64,000 nt of DNA from Deinococcus apachensis DSM 19763. Its GTDB lineage: Bacteria; Deinococcota; Deinococci; Deinococcales; Deinococcaceae. The notes beneath the pieces are model-generated. The model had not been told where the DNA came from and searched no databases. It saw only the letters and a program-made list of their open reading frames with translations. Of this stretch, positions 24,005-50,927 are shown piece by piece. A program made the translations under genes and the position numbers. Numbering within the stretch: position 1 is the stretch's first letter; every line of letters starts with the position of its first letter. The DNA is taken from NCBI RefSeq assembly GCF_000381345.1, contig NZ_KB906398.1, positions 642,642-706,641 on the forward strand, in the 5' to 3' direction.

Positions 24005-25516
24005 ATGAGGGCCACCCCGTGGCCGCCTCCCGCCCGAACCCGCCTCGTCCTCGCCGCGCTGCTGCTGGGGACCGCCTCCGCGCAGAGTGCCCCGCTGGTG
24101 GCCCAGCAAGTCCTGGGCCGCGCGGAGGTGCTGGAGGACATCGCCTGGCGGGCCATCAGCGGGCCGACTCCGGTGCGCCAGGGCCTGCGGACGGGAGCCG
24201 GGCGGGTCTGGCTGGCGAGCAGTGGGGGCGGGCGTTCGGGCACGGTCCTCGTCGGCCCGGAGTCGCGCCTGCGGGCGTACCGGGACGAGGCGGACCTGCA
24301 GGGTGGGCAGTTCCTGCTGCGGGGGCCGGTCGGCGCGCATGTGCTGGGCAATCACCTCGTGCTGGAGGGGGGCGCCCAGGCGCGAGTGGACCTGGGGACG
24401 AACGGGACCCCGCGCCGGGTCGCCCTGCTGGCGGGGAACGGCCGTCTTGCGGTGGCGGGGCGGGTGGTGTCGCTGAACGCCGGGCGGCAGGTCGCGCTGG
24501 GGTCGGGGGTGGTGAGCGCCTTCGCCGAGACGGATCCCTGGTACGCCGCCCAGTTCACGGGGGTGGGCCGGGTGACCGTGCAGGCCACGCGCGGCCCGGT
24601 CTACGTGGGCGGGGACGCGGGGCGGCAGATCGCGCGGATCGGCACCGCCCTGGGGACCGGAAACCGGCTGATCACCGGCGACAACGCCTGGGCCGAGGTG
24701 GGCTACGCGGGGGGCGGCTACCTGCGCCTTCAGGAGGGGGGCGAACTCGACGTGCTGGGCACCGAGCGCACCGTCCTGGGTCACGAGGTCACGCTGGGGC
24801 TCACGCGCGGCAGCGTCCTGAACGTGGTCCAGGGCGGGGGGCCCGGAACGCCGCTCGCCAATTCCGCCGTACGCGGCAGCCTGTTCCGGGTGGGGGCGGC
24901 GAGGCTGGCGCAGACCTTCGGGGACCCCGGCGTGATCGCCAGTGCGGGACCCGCCCGCACCACCACCCCTTCCCGCCCGCCCGTGCCCGCCACCCCGGCC
25001 GGGTCCTCCCTGACCCTCCAGCTCGACCCGGTTCCCGGGGCGTTGCGGGACCTGACGCTGGGGGTGAGCAGCCTGCCGGGCGCCCGCGTGGTCGCCCAGG
25101 TGGGTACGCGCTCCTTCCCGCTGACCCCGGTGGGCGGCAAGCCCGGGCGCTTCCGGCTGGACCGGGCGGCGCTGGCGGAAGGTCCGCACACCGTTCAGGT
25201 CCGGGCCGAGTGGCGCGGGCAATTGCGGACGCGCCTCCTGAAGGTCACCATCGACCGCACGCCCCCGACCCTGGGCAACCTGCGGGCCGAGCGCGCGGGC
25301 CGGGTGCTCCTGCTGAGCGGCAGCGTGCGTGAGGCCGGGGCCGGGCGGGTGGACCTGACCGCGAACCTGGGCGGGGAGAGTTTCCGGCAGTCCGTCACGC
25401 TCGCGGGGGGCACGGGCACTTTCCGGCTGACCCTCCCGGCCCCGGCGCCCGGCACGCCCGTCCGCGTAACGGTGCGCGACGAGGCGGGAAACGAGGCCCA
25501 TGCGGTCCCCTCCTGA
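24005..25516 (+). CDS. FecR-domain secreted protein
   Basis: A 503-residue exported protein. After a signal peptide (ending near TASAQSA) a FecR-like beta domain covers about 35-150 (GRAEVLEDIAWRA, TGAGRVWLAS, VLVGPESRLRAY). A second, similar beta domain lies at about 185-290. The C-terminal third looks like Ig-like modules (PPTLGNLRAE, RVTVRDEAGNE). It overlaps the CHASE2-GGDEF gene by 17 bases, so it probably feeds a periplasmic signal to the cyclase sensor. FecR/CHASE2 pairs are known for signalling proteins; the ligand is unknown. Confidence 0.85.
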   Translation: MRATPWPPPARTRLVLAALLLGTASAQSAPLVAQQVLGRAEVLEDIAWRAISGPTPVRQGLRTGAGRVWLASSGGGRSGTVLVGPESRLRAYRDEADLQGGQFLLRGPVGAHVLGNHLVLEGGAQARVDLGTNGTPRRVALLAGNGRLAVAGRVVSLNAGRQVALGSGVVSAFAETDPWYAAQFTGVGRVTVQATRGPVYVGGDAGRQIARIGTALGTGNRLITGDNAWAEVGYAGGGYLRLQEGGELDVLGTERTVLGHEVTLGLTRGSVLNVVQGGGPGTPLANSAVRGSLFRVGAARLAQTFGDPGVIASAGPARTTTPSRPPVPATPAGSSLTLQLDPVPGALRDLTLGVSSLPGARVVAQVGTRSFPLTPVGGKPGRFRLDRAALAEGPHTVQVRAEWRGQLRTRLLKVTIDRTPPTLGNLRAERAGRVLLLSGSVREAGAGRVDLTANLGGESFRQSVTLAGGTGTFRLTLPAPAPGTPVRVTVRDEAGNEAHAVPS

Positions 25517-26954
25517 ACGCCCGCTGACGCGGCTGATGGTGCCCGCCGCGGCCCTGCTCGCCCTGGGGCTGGCGCTCGCGCTTCCCGACAACGACCGGCT
25601 GTGGGACGCGCTCAACCGCGCGCTGCCCGCCCCCCCCGACCCGCGCGTGGTCGTCGTGGGCGTGGACGACGCCTCGCTGCAAGACTACGGCCCGTTGCCG
25701 GGCTGGCCGCGCGGCCTGTACGGGCAGGCCCTGCGGACCCTGGACGAGGCGGGGGTGCAGACGGTGGGCCTCGACCTGCCCCTCACCGACCTGGGCAGGG
25801 AGGATGGGGCGCTCACCACGGTCTTCGCCCGCCCGAACGTGGTGGTGGCGGTGGAGCCGGGCGAGACGCTCGCCGTGCCGCGCGCCCGGACGGGGGTGGA
25901 CACCCTGAATACCGACCCGGACAGCACGGTGCGCCGCTTCCAGACAGCCTACCCGGACCCCGGGGGCACCGTCCAGCCGTCTTTCGCGCGCCAGCTCGCG
26001 GTCAGCGCGGGCCAGCCCGTGCCGCTGGAGACCGAGCCCCAACTCCTGCGCTACCGCCGCAGCGATCCCGCCCACCTGGCTGTCATCCCCTTCCGGGACG
26101 TGGTGAACGGCAACGTGCGCTTCGGGGACCTCCAGGGCCGGGTGGTCCTGATCGGCCTGACGGCGGAGGGGCAGCCCGGCGCCACCCGGCGGGACGTGGC
26201 GGGAGAGGTCACCCCCGCTGTGCTCCTCCACGCGGGGGCCGTGTCCACGCTGCTGGGCGCGCCGCTGCTGAAGTTGCCGCTGTGGCTCACCGCGCTGCTG
26301 TCGGTGGCCGCCGCCGTGCTGGCCGTCCTCGTGCGGGGCCTGTGGGGCTTTGTGATCGCGCTGGGGGCACTCGGTCTGGCGGTGCCGCTGTGGCTGGTGA
26401 ACGTGCTGTTCTCGGGCATGACAGTCTCGCTCGCCGCGATCCTGGGCACCGCCCTGGTCGCCCTGGAACGTTGGTGGACCCTGCGTAACCTGGGCACCCG
26501 CGATCCTCTCACTGGCTTCGGTAACCGCCTCGCCTTTACCCGCGCCATTGAGGACCGCTGGCCGGGCCGCGCCGGGCGCCCCATCGGCCTGTTGCTGGTG
26601 GACCTCAGCGGCTTCCGGCGGGTGAACGAGACCTACGGCCGCGCCGCCGGGGACGAGGTGCTGCGCCAGCTCGCGGGCCGCCTCCAGACCTCCAAGCGCC
26701 GGGGCGACATGGTCTTCCGCTGGGGTCCCGACGAATTCGCGGTTCTGCTCGACAACGCCCGGCCCGCCGACCTCACCAGGCTGAGCGAGGGGGTGCAGCA
26801 GTCCGTGGACGGCCTGAGCTACCGCGACGTGACCGTACGCGCCAGCGTGGGCGCCGCCGCCACCGGCCCGGAAACCCGCACCCCAACCGATCTGGTGGAG
26901 GCGGCCAGCCGCAGCCGTTACAGGATGAAGTACCAGCAGGAACAGCGGGAGTAG
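25500..26954 (+). CDS. CHASE2-domain diguanylate cyclase (GPDEF variant)
   Basis: A 484-residue sensor cyclase. One N-terminal helix (about 11-28) precedes an extracellular CHASE2 domain (about 45-245, with VVVVGVDDASL and GLDLPLTDL). Three membrane helices follow (about 258-320), then a GGDEF domain (330-480). The active-site motif reads GPDEF (409-413), with Pro in the second position. Asp368 (first metal ligand) and Asn376 are kept, and an inhibitory RxxD site is present at 400-403. Pro-for-Gly may weaken or abolish c-di-GMP synthesis. Overlap with the FecR gene suggests a two-protein sensor. Confidence 0.9.
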   Translation: MRSPPERPLTRLMVPAAALLALGLALALPDNDRLWDALNRALPAPPDPRVVVVGVDDASLQDYGPLPGWPRGLYGQALRTLDEAGVQTVGLDLPLTDLGREDGALTTVFARPNVVVAVEPGETLAVPRARTGVDTLNTDPDSTVRRFQTAYPDPGGTVQPSFARQLAVSAGQPVPLETEPQLLRYRRSDPAHLAVIPFRDVVNGNVRFGDLQGRVVLIGLTAEGQPGATRRDVAGEVTPAVLLHAGAVSTLLGAPLLKLPLWLTALLSVAAAVLAVLVRGLWGFVIALGALGLAVPLWLVNVLFSGMTVSLAAILGTALVALERWWTLRNLGTRDPLTGFGNRLAFTRAIEDRWPGRAGRPIGLLLVDLSGFRRVNETYGRAAGDEVLRQLAGRLQTSKRRGDMVFRWGPDEFAVLLDNARPADLTRLSEGVQQSVDGLSYRDVTVRASVGAAATGPETRTPTDLVEAASRSRYRMKYQQEQRE

Positions 26955-26960
26955 GGCGTT

Positions 26961-27023
26961 CAGCAGTCAGACAGAAAGGAAACAGCCGCCAGCACCCCGC
27001 TGACGGCTGCTTGCCGACTGCTG
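26961..27023. terminator. Nested bidirectional terminator before nuoN
   Basis: An outer perfect stem CAGCAGTC/GACTGCTG (26961-26968 and 27016-27023) encloses an inner stem CAGCCGCCAGC/GCTGACGGCTG with one mismatch. It separates the converging cyclase and nuoN. Confidence 0.75.
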
Positions 27024-27024
27024 T

Positions 27025-31811
<4,787 letters not shown>

Positions 31812-31816
31812 GCCCG

Positions 31817-32697
<881 letters not shown>

Positions 32698-32726
32698 GGG
32701 CAGCCTCGCGTGTGGCGCGTCTTGCT

Positions 32727-32749
32727 CCCTCTCCCCCCGTGGGAGAGGG
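32727..32749. repeat. REP-like perfect hairpin between nuoI and nuoJ
   Basis: CCCTCTCCC and GGGAGAGGG form a perfect nine-base stem around a five-base loop, followed by CCAGGGTGAGGGGG. This is the form of a widespread dispersed intergenic repeat, and this gap is one of the few real gaps in the nuo operon. Confidence 0.55.
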
Positions 32750-32804
32750 CCAGGGTGAGGGGGCGTGTGACCAACGTCCCCGCCCAACCAATCCATTCAG
32801 CCGT

Positions 32805-33346
<542 letters not shown>

Positions 33347-33391
33347 ATGTTTCTCCTTCGGATGGGTGTGGAAGATGGGGGAGGACCGGCA

Positions 33392-36744
<3,353 letters not shown>

Positions 36745-36793
36745 GCGTGCTCCTTACGGCAGGGGATGGAAAACGGCATCGAGGGCGGAACCA

Positions 36794-38130
<1,337 letters not shown>

Positions 38131-38134
<4 letters not shown>

Positions 38135-38745
38135 GCTTCACCTCCGGTCAGCGGGGCGAGGTCGTGGATGCTGGCCCCGACGCGCTCTCCCTTCGCCGTC
38201 ATCTGGCGCCCGTCCTCGCGCACGGTGACGGGCACGGGATTGTCGGGCGGGGGTGGCGTGTCCGCCCGCATTGCCTTGATCAGTCGGTCGCACTTCGAGC
38301 GGGTCACCTGCTCGTAGTACCCCTCGTCGTTGATCTGCACCACGGGCGCGGTGCCGCACGAGCCCAGGCACTCCACCTTCTGCACGCTGAAGCGCCCGTC
38401 CGGGCTGACCTCGCCGGGTTGCACGTCCAGGTTGGAGACGAGGTGGTCCCACAGCTCGTCGCTTCCGGCCAGCGCGCACATCAGGGTCGAGCAGACCTGG
38501 AGGTGGTACCGGCCGGTCGGCAGCGTGTGGTACGTCGAGTAGAAACTCATCACGCTCCGCACCTCGGTCGCCGTCGTGCCGCACAGGGCCGCGATCTCCG
38601 CCATGTGCGTCTCGGACACGTACCCGTGGGCGTCTTGCACCTCACGCAGCAGCGGCATCAGCGCCGAGCGTCGGCCCTGGGGGGAGGCCGGGTAGCGGCT
38701 GAAGATGTCCGCGACGAGGAGTTGTTTGTCGGAAAAGTAACCCAT
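38131..38745 (-). CDS. nuoE: NADH-quinone oxidoreductase subunit E
   Basis: The 24-kDa subunit, 204 residues, holding the off-path N1a 2Fe-2S cluster. Ligands are seen in CSTLMC and CLGSC. The ATG at 38745 fits homologue length; a GTG five codons upstream is possible, since AGGTGGG lies before both. It is separated from nuoD by a DinB-family gene, which ends 15 bases before this start. Confidence 0.95.
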
Positions 38746-38760
38746 AAAAATGGTTCCCAC

Positions 38761-39276
38761 CTACTCCTTCCAGATCGGCCAGATGGCCTGTTCGAGCGCG
38801 TCCATCTGTTCCAGGCTGCGCCCACCACGCCGTAGCAGACTCATGACCTGCCCCCGGTGGTGCGAGTCGTGGACGATGGTGTGTTGCAGGAAGTGCGCCG
38901 GGTCGCTCTCGTACACGCCCGTGAAGCTCCGGCCCTCGGCATAGGCGCTCTGCACGGCCTCCAGCACCGCCGCATCGCCCTGGTTGAAGGCTTCGCGGAG
39001 TTCGGCAGGGCTCAGCGTCACGGTCCAGGAGCGCTGATCGCCCTCCTGGGTGGTGAAGGTCATGGCCTCCCCGTGCGCGGGAGAGACGCGCCCAACCCAG
39101 TACCGGCGCATCCCCGCCATATGCTCCAGATGCTGCCCGACGCTCATCCCGCCCTGCCCGTCACTCAGGTCCAGGTCGGTGTCCGTGATGGCGTCCAGCA
39201 TGGCCGCATTCACCCGCCCGTTGCGCTGGAAGGCTTCGAGCAGGACGGCGGGGAGTTCACGGGTCATGGCAGTCAT
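38761..39276 (-). CDS. DinB-family protein inserted in the nuo operon
   Basis: A 171-residue four-helix DinB/YfiT-like protein, a family of putative metal-dependent enzymes strongly expanded in Deinococcus. Metal-binding His residues fit the pattern: H in VGQHLEHMAGM, and HDSHHRGQ near the C-terminus. GGGGAA lies upstream of the ATG at 39276. It lies between nuoD (97-base gap) and nuoE (15-base gap) on the same strand, so it is probably co-transcribed with complex I. No respiratory role is known for the family. Confidence 0.9.
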   Translation of the reverse strand: MTAMTRELPAVLLEAFQRNGRVNAAMLDAITDTDLDLSDGQGGMSVGQHLEHMAGMRRYWVGRVSPAHGEAMTFTTQEGDQRSWTVTLSPAELREAFNQGDAAVLEAVQSAYAEGRSFTGVYESDPAHFLQHTIVHDSHHRGQVMSLLRRGGRSLEQMDALEQAIWPIWKE

Positions 39277-39373
39277 GACCATTCCCCAAGCGGAATTCGG
39301 GAGTGCTGACCGTCGGCTGCAACCCCTCGCACCCGATCTTCTGCTGACGGTGGAACGCTGACCCCTTCCCTGT

Positions 39374-40653
<1,280 letters not shown>

Positions 40654-40657
<4 letters not shown>

Positions 40658-41294
40658 TTCGGTCCCCCTGCGGGCATCACGGGCGGCACGCGGTCCTCAC
40701 CCTCACCCCGCCGGAGTTCGCCGCGCCAGCCCGTCAGGCCCCGGCTTTGCCCCGTCAGGCCCGCCCGGAAGGCGGCGGGGTCGATAAAGCGGCCGTCGCG
40801 GAAGGGCACGGGCGTCTCGCCGAGGGGGTAGTCCTTGCGGAGGGGGTGGCCTTCCAGATCGTCCGGCGTCAGCACTTTACGGAGGTCTGGGTGCCCGGCG
40901 AACTCCACGCCGATCAGGTCGTACACCTCGCGCTCCAGGTAGTTGGCGGCCTTCCAGACGGGGTAGAGGCTTTCCAGCGGCTCCCCGTCGTTCAGCCACA
41001 CGCGCAGGAACAGGCGGCGGTGGTCCTCGGGGTGGTAGACGTTGTGCAGCACCGCGAAGCGGGCGGGCCGGGCTTCCGGGAACGCCAGGTAGTCCACGCC
41101 GACGCAGTCCATCAGCATGAAGCCACGTTCCTTGAGGGCGAACGCTATCTCCCGCAGCCGCCCGGCAGGAACGATGGCGGTCGGCTCGCTCGTCCTTTCC
41201 GGCGTCAGGCCGAGGTCCACCATCAGCTCGCCGACGCTGCCGGTTTCCACCACACCTGCTCCGGCAGTCGCGGTCGTGACAATCATCCGCTCGC

Positions 41295-41298
<4 letters not shown>
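40654..41298 (-). CDS. nuoC: NADH-quinone oxidoreductase subunit C
   Basis: The 30-kDa hydrophilic subunit, 214 residues. The family signature is [19 protein letters not shown] followed by [20 protein letters not shown]. The start at 41298 overlaps the nuoB stop (ATGA). The upstream frame over nuoB is a shadow. The C-terminal tail is longer than the minimal family form and rich in Gly, Arg and Pro. Confidence 0.95.
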
Positions 41299-41831
<533 letters not shown>

Positions 41832-41889
41832 ACGGGAACCTCCAGGAGGCTTGAGGAGGCTCTGCACATGACCCCCAGTTGACCCGCAG

Positions 41890-42249
<360 letters not shown>

Positions 42250-42694
42250 GGGAGTCTCCCTTCTGCCCCTCTTTCCCTATCCACATCACCTTGTGAAAAA
42301 GCGCACTAGGAAGGGTAAAAAAAGAGAGGCCTGACGAACTTGACCTGCGAACGACTTGTAGTACGCCTCATGTTCTAGCACGAAACGCCGCCTCAGACGA
42401 TGCGGGAACCCTATATGACGTGGGAAAGCCAGGGGGGGCGCGAACCTAGAAACCTCGCTACAGGGCAGCGCGGAGCAGCTACAGTCCGTCAGGGCTGATC
42501 CCCATGCTGGACATCACCGGGACGTCCGCACGGGGGAGTACAGAACTTATATTCCAGGCGCAGAGCAACGACACTCCCGTTGCAGCCTGCCCTCGGGTGA
42601 GCTGAGGATTGAAACGGGCGTTTCCCACACCCGGGCCGCAGCAGCACGCCCGCCGTCGTAGTTCACCTCCCGTAAGTTGCTCCCTTACTCCTCC
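42250..42694. other. 445-bp non-coding gap upstream of nuoA
   Basis: No supportable reading frame is present. It must hold the nuo promoter, though no convincing -35/-10 pair was found on the minus strand. Notable content is a CRISPR-repeat-like sequence at 42579-42615, a short A-run near 42319, and a small palindrome GTAAG/CTTAC just downstream of the histidine-kinase stop. Composition is slightly lower in GC than its surroundings. Confidence 0.6.
42579..42615 (+). repeat. Solitary CRISPR-repeat-like sequence
   Basis: A 37-base element begins GTTGCA and ends GAGGATTGAAAC, the two ends typical of 36-37-base CRISPR repeats in Thermus and relatives. The middle (GCCTGCCCTCGGGTGAGCT) differs. 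No second copy lies within spacer distance on either side, and no cas gene is in the window, so it is not an array. It may be a relic, a solo repeat, or chance. Confidence 0.35.
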
Positions 42695-43846
42695 TTAGCT
42701 CAACAGCTCCACGAAGTCGTCGTCCTCGCCGTCTTGCGCTAGGGGCAGGGTGAAGGTGAAGGTGGTGCCCTTGCCCCTCTCCGACTCGACCCAGATGTGC
42801 CCGCCGTGTTCCTCGACGGCGAGCTTGCAGAAGGCCAGGCCCATGCCGGTGTCGAAGCGGCCGTGCAGGGTCAGGCGTGACTGCTCGAAGGCGGCGAAGA
42901 GGTTGGGAATGTCGTCCTCGGGAATGCCCTCGCCGTCGTCCCGAACCTGGACGCGCGTCGCGTCCTCCTCCTGCCAGACGCGGACGTGAATCAGGCCACC
43001 CATGACCGTGTGCTTCATGGCATTGCTGATGAGGTTCGCCAGCACCCGGCGCAGGATTTCCGGGTCGGCGCGGGAGGGGCTGAGGTTGGGGGCGACCTCC
43101 ACCCTCACGTGGCGGTCGCGCAGGCCGCTGCCCACATCGCCGCGAGATTGCTCGATGACCTCCTCGAACATGGGGCTGAAGACCAGTTCGGGCCGCAGGT
43201 TCATCTTGCCCGCCTGGATTTTCCGCACGTCGAGCATGTTGACAGCGAGGTGCAGCAGGTGCTGCGTCTCGTCGCGGGCGACCCGGACGAGTTCGCGGGA
43301 ATCGTCGGGGACCCGGTCGTCCTCTTCGACCACCTCCAACAGGCCCATCACGGCGGCGATGGGGTTTTTCAGGTCGTGGACGAGCATATGCACGAGCTGG
43401 TCGCGCACCCGTTCCTCATGTTCCCAATCGTCCAGGCGGCGCTGCATGGCGTTTAGGCGAACCTGAATCTCGTTGTAGCGGGCGGCGCGGTTCAGGAGCG
43501 TGCCGACCTGGAGGGCCAGGGCGTCCACGGGGGTGGCATCGCTGATCAGAGCGTCGGCTCCCGCAGCCAGGAGCGCACCCAGGCCATGCGTCCCCACCGC
43601 GAGCCAATGGGTTCCGGCGAGTTCGGCCCGTTGGCGCAGCAGGGGCAGCACCTCGGCGAGCGGCACACCGGGCGTGTCGGCGTACAGCAACACGACGGCG
43701 GGCGGGCGCACGTGGGCCTCGCGCAGCAGGGTCTCGGCGTCCGGGATGGCGAGGACAGCGGCCTGCCGCAGCGCGGGCGCGAGCAGGGCCGCCCGCGCCT
43801 TGTCGGGGGACACGACGAACACGGCGGGGGAGTCGGCACTCGGCAT
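42695..43846 (-). CDS. Histidine kinase with receiver-like N-terminal domain
   Basis: A 383-residue cytosolic sensor kinase with no membrane helix. Residues 1-120 look like a degenerate receiver domain ([24 protein letters not shown]). A coiled linker follows, then the HisKA domain with His157 in [10 protein letters not shown]. The ATPase domain has an N box NLISNAMKH (271-279), DDGEGI (303-308), an F box near 317-322 and TGMGLAF (333-339). No response regulator lies beside it, so it is an orphan. A TAGACT box lies 12 bases before the ATG. Confidence 0.9.
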   Translation of the reverse strand: MPSADSPAVFVVSPDKARAALLAPALRQAAVLAIPDAETLLREAHVRPPAVVLLYADTPGVPLAEVLPLLRQRAELAGTHWLAVGTHGLGALLAAGADALISDATPVDALALQVGTLLNRAARYNEIQVRLNAMQRRLDDWEHEERVRDQLVHMLVHDLKNPIAAVMGLLEVVEEDDRVPDDSRELVRVARDETQHLLHLAVNMLDVRKIQAGKMNLRPELVFSPMFEEVIEQSRGDVGSGLRDRHVRVEVAPNLSPSRADPEILRRVLANLISNAMKHTVMGGLIHVRVWQEEDATRVQVRDDGEGIPEDDIPNLFAAFEQSRLTLHGRFDTGMGLAFCKLAVEEHGGHIWVESERGKGTTFTFTLPLAQDGEDDDFVELLS

Positions 43847-43925
43847 GAGGTAGGCGGAAGTCTACCGTAGCTGACCAGCGGTCGCTGTCAGAAAAGGCGC
43901 GAAGGTGCGTAGACAAAGAAGAACA

Positions 43926-43951
43926 CGCCCACCCGCGGAGGAAGGCGTGCT
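43926..43951. terminator. Weak hairpin after glucose transporter operon
   Basis: CACGCCCACC and GGCGTG arms around a GC-rich loop lie between the histidine-kinase start and the last permease stop. A short possible terminator without a clear T tract. Confidence 0.3.
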
Positions 43952-43968
43952 GCGGAGGTTTGAAAGTC

Positions 43969-44828
43969 CTACCCCTTGACGCTTCCCGCGAGCAGGCCGC
44001 GCACGAAATAGCGTCCCAGCAGGATGTACACGATCAGGGTGGGAATCGCCGTGAGTATCGCGCCCGCCATCGGCAGATTCCAACTCACTGCCTGGCCGCC
44101 CGAGAGCTGGGCGAGCGCGGCCGTGATGGGCTGGCTCGACGGGTTCGCCAGCGTCACGCCGAACAGGAACTCGTTCCAGACCTGGGTGAACTGCCAGATC
44201 ACGACGACCACGAAGCCCGGCACGCTGAGCGGGAAGATCACCCGGCTGTAGATGCCCCAGAAACCCGCCCCGTCGATCAGGGCGGCTTCGACGAGCGCGT
44301 CCGGCACCTCCGAGTAGTAGTTGCGGAAGATCAGGGTGGTGATGGGGAGGCCGTAGACGACGTGCGCCAGGATCAGGCCGCCTATGCTGCCGTACAGGCC
44401 GATGCTCTTGATGAACTGGAAGAGCGGGATCAGCACCGCCTGGTACGGGATGAACATGCCGAACAGCATCAGGGCGAAGAGGAGGTCCGCGCCCCGGAAC
44501 TTCCACTTGCTCAGGGCGTAGCCGTTCAGGCTGCCCAGCAGCGCCGAGAGGGCGGTCGCGCTGAACGCCAGGATGATCGAATTCCGCAGTCCGCCCGAGA
44601 CCTTGCTCCAGGCCTCCGAGAAGCTGGCCCAGTTCCAGACGCCCGGCAGCCTCCAGGTCGTATCCAGGCCGATAGCGTCGGGCGTTTTCAACGCGGTCAC
44701 GACGAGCAGGTACACCGGCACCAGGAAGAACAGCGCGGCCACGAGCAGCGCGAGGTACAGCAGCATCCGGCTGACGTTGGGGCGGCGCGGGGCGGTGACC
44801 TCCGGGCGGGGAGTGGTGGCGGTCGTGG

Positions 44829-44832
<4 letters not shown>
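43969..44832 (-). CDS. Glucose/mannose ABC transporter permease (MalG-like)
   Basis: A 287-residue, six-helix permease. The EAA coupling loop is [20 protein letters not shown] (about 183-202). It ends LLAGSVKG like MalG-type subunits. Its ATG overlaps the stop of the partner permease by four bases. It is the last gene of the ROK-binding protein-permease-permease operon, with no ATPase gene following. Confidence 0.92.
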
Positions 44833-45980
<1,148 letters not shown>

Positions 45981-46056
45981 GAACAACTCCTTGGAACGGG
46001 GGGCGCACCCCAATGGATGCGGGGCGGCGCCACTTGGACGCCGCCCCAGCCGGAAC

Positions 46057-48626
<2,570 letters not shown>

Positions 48627-48683
48627 AAGGACTCCGGGAGCAGAAGGCGGAGCAGGCTTCGAGAACACGAAGCAGGTCGTCTT

Positions 48684-48697
48684 ATGAAACGCTTCAT
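48684..48697. promoter_or_regulatory. LacI/GalR-type operator palindrome (ATGAAACGCTTCAT)
   Basis: Arms ATGAA/TTCAT around a central ACGC, the usual form of LacI/GalR-family operators with a central CG. It lies over the likely transcription start of the ROK-glucose operon, just downstream of the -10 region. Confidence 0.55.
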
Positions 48698-48725
48698 CCT
48701 GCTCCCATGCTTCTTTGTTTGTCAA
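48696..48725 (-). promoter_or_regulatory. Promoter of the ROK-glucose transporter operon
   Basis: A perfect TTGACA -35 box (48720-48725) and a poor CAGGAT -10 box (48696-48701) are spaced by 18 bases on the minus strand. The surrounding DNA is AT-richer than the average here. The poor -10 box would suit activation or tight control. Confidence 0.45.
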
Positions 48726-48762
48726 GAGAACCAATTAACGGGGTGGGTGTGCCCCCAAGAAG

Positions 48763-48791
48763 AAGGCCGGAGCGTAGATGCTCCGGCCCTT
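48763..48791. terminator. lysS terminator
   Basis: A nine-base perfect stem GGCCGGAGC/GCTCCGGCC around a six-base loop (GTAGAT), flanked by AA/TT. On the minus strand it is followed by TTCTTCTT, an adequate tail for lysS termination. Confidence 0.8.
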
Positions 48792-48811
48792 GAGGGGTTC
48801 CAGAAGAACGT

Positions 48812-50356
<1,545 letters not shown>

Positions 50357-50363
50357 AGGGGGA

Positions 50364-50369
50364 AGTATA
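50364..50369 (-). promoter_or_regulatory. Leaderless -10 box TATACT for lysS
   Basis: TATACT on the minus strand, seven bases before the lysS ATG; identical in sequence and spacing to the ABC-F gene's box. Confidence 0.6.
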
Positions 50370-50438
50370 GGCGGCGGTAACAGCAAAAAGAGGGAGCGGA
50401 GGGGCCTTGCCCGGTACCCCCCACTCCCCCTGCCCCGT

Positions 50439-50927
50439 CTAATACTCGATGGTCTTGACCCGGTACTTGACCTGCCTGCCGTTTTCCAGGTTCACCACGA
50501 AGGTCTCGCCCAGCTTGCGGCCCATCAGTTGCTTCCCCACCGGGCTTTCCTCGCTGATGCGCGGCAGGCTGCCGCCGAGGACCGCCGCCTCGGGGGCGCT
50601 GACGACCTGCACGCGCATGTCCTTTTTGGTGGCCTCGTTGGCGAGGGTGACCACCGCGCCCAGTTCCACCCGGCCGTCATTCTCGTGGTCCTCGATGATC
50701 GTGGCGCGGGCGAGGGTGTCCTCCAGCTCCTCGATGCGGGCCTCGATGTTCAGCTTCTCGCGCTTGGCGTCCTCCAGGCCGGTGTCCTCGTTGTCGGCGC
50801 TCGTCTCCATCTGCTCTTGCAGGATGCGGGTCGCCTCCGCCAGGCGGGCGTTCTCCTGCGCCAGGGTGCGCTGGAGGCGCTCGAAGCCCTCCCTCGTGAG
50901 TCTGACCTGTCTCGTCGCTTGTACCAC
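50439..50927 (-). CDS. gfh1: Gfh1-type Gre-factor homologue (RNA polymerase secondary-channel protein)
   Basis: A 162-residue GreA-fold protein: an N-terminal coiled coil (about 1-78) and a C-terminal FKBP-like domain. It follows the Thermus Gfh1 pattern rather than Gre[14 protein letters not shown] and [20 protein letters not shown]. The tip that enters RNA polymerase reads SADNED, not the GDLSENAEY of GreA. Gfh1 proteins inhibit or pause polymerase and do not stimulate transcript cleavage. Deinococcus is known to carry more than one. The GTG start follows GGAGG at eight bases. It is upstream of lysS on the same strand. Confidence 0.88.
   Translation of the reverse strand: MVQATRQVRLTREGFERLQRTLAQENARLAEATRILQEQMETSADNEDTGLEDAKREKLNIEARIEELEDTLARATIIEDHENDGRVELGAVVTLANEATKKDMRVQVVSAPEAAVLGGSLPRISEESPVGKQLMGRKLGETFVVNLENGRQVKYRVKTIEY

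Noticed and set aside
42560..42694. A CRISPR array around the repeat-like element
   Set aside because: Only one repeat-like unit is present; no regular second copy occurs within 25-50 bases on either side.
48627..48734. Upstream TTG start at 48734 for the ROK regulator
   Set aside because: The added 36 residues would be encoded by a promoter-like TTGACA and an operator palindrome, and the TTG at 48626 has a well-placed GGAG.
50439..50927. Annotation as transcript-cleavage factor GreA
   Set aside because: The tip and flanking coiled coil match Gfh1, and the DLSENAEY cleavage motif is absent.
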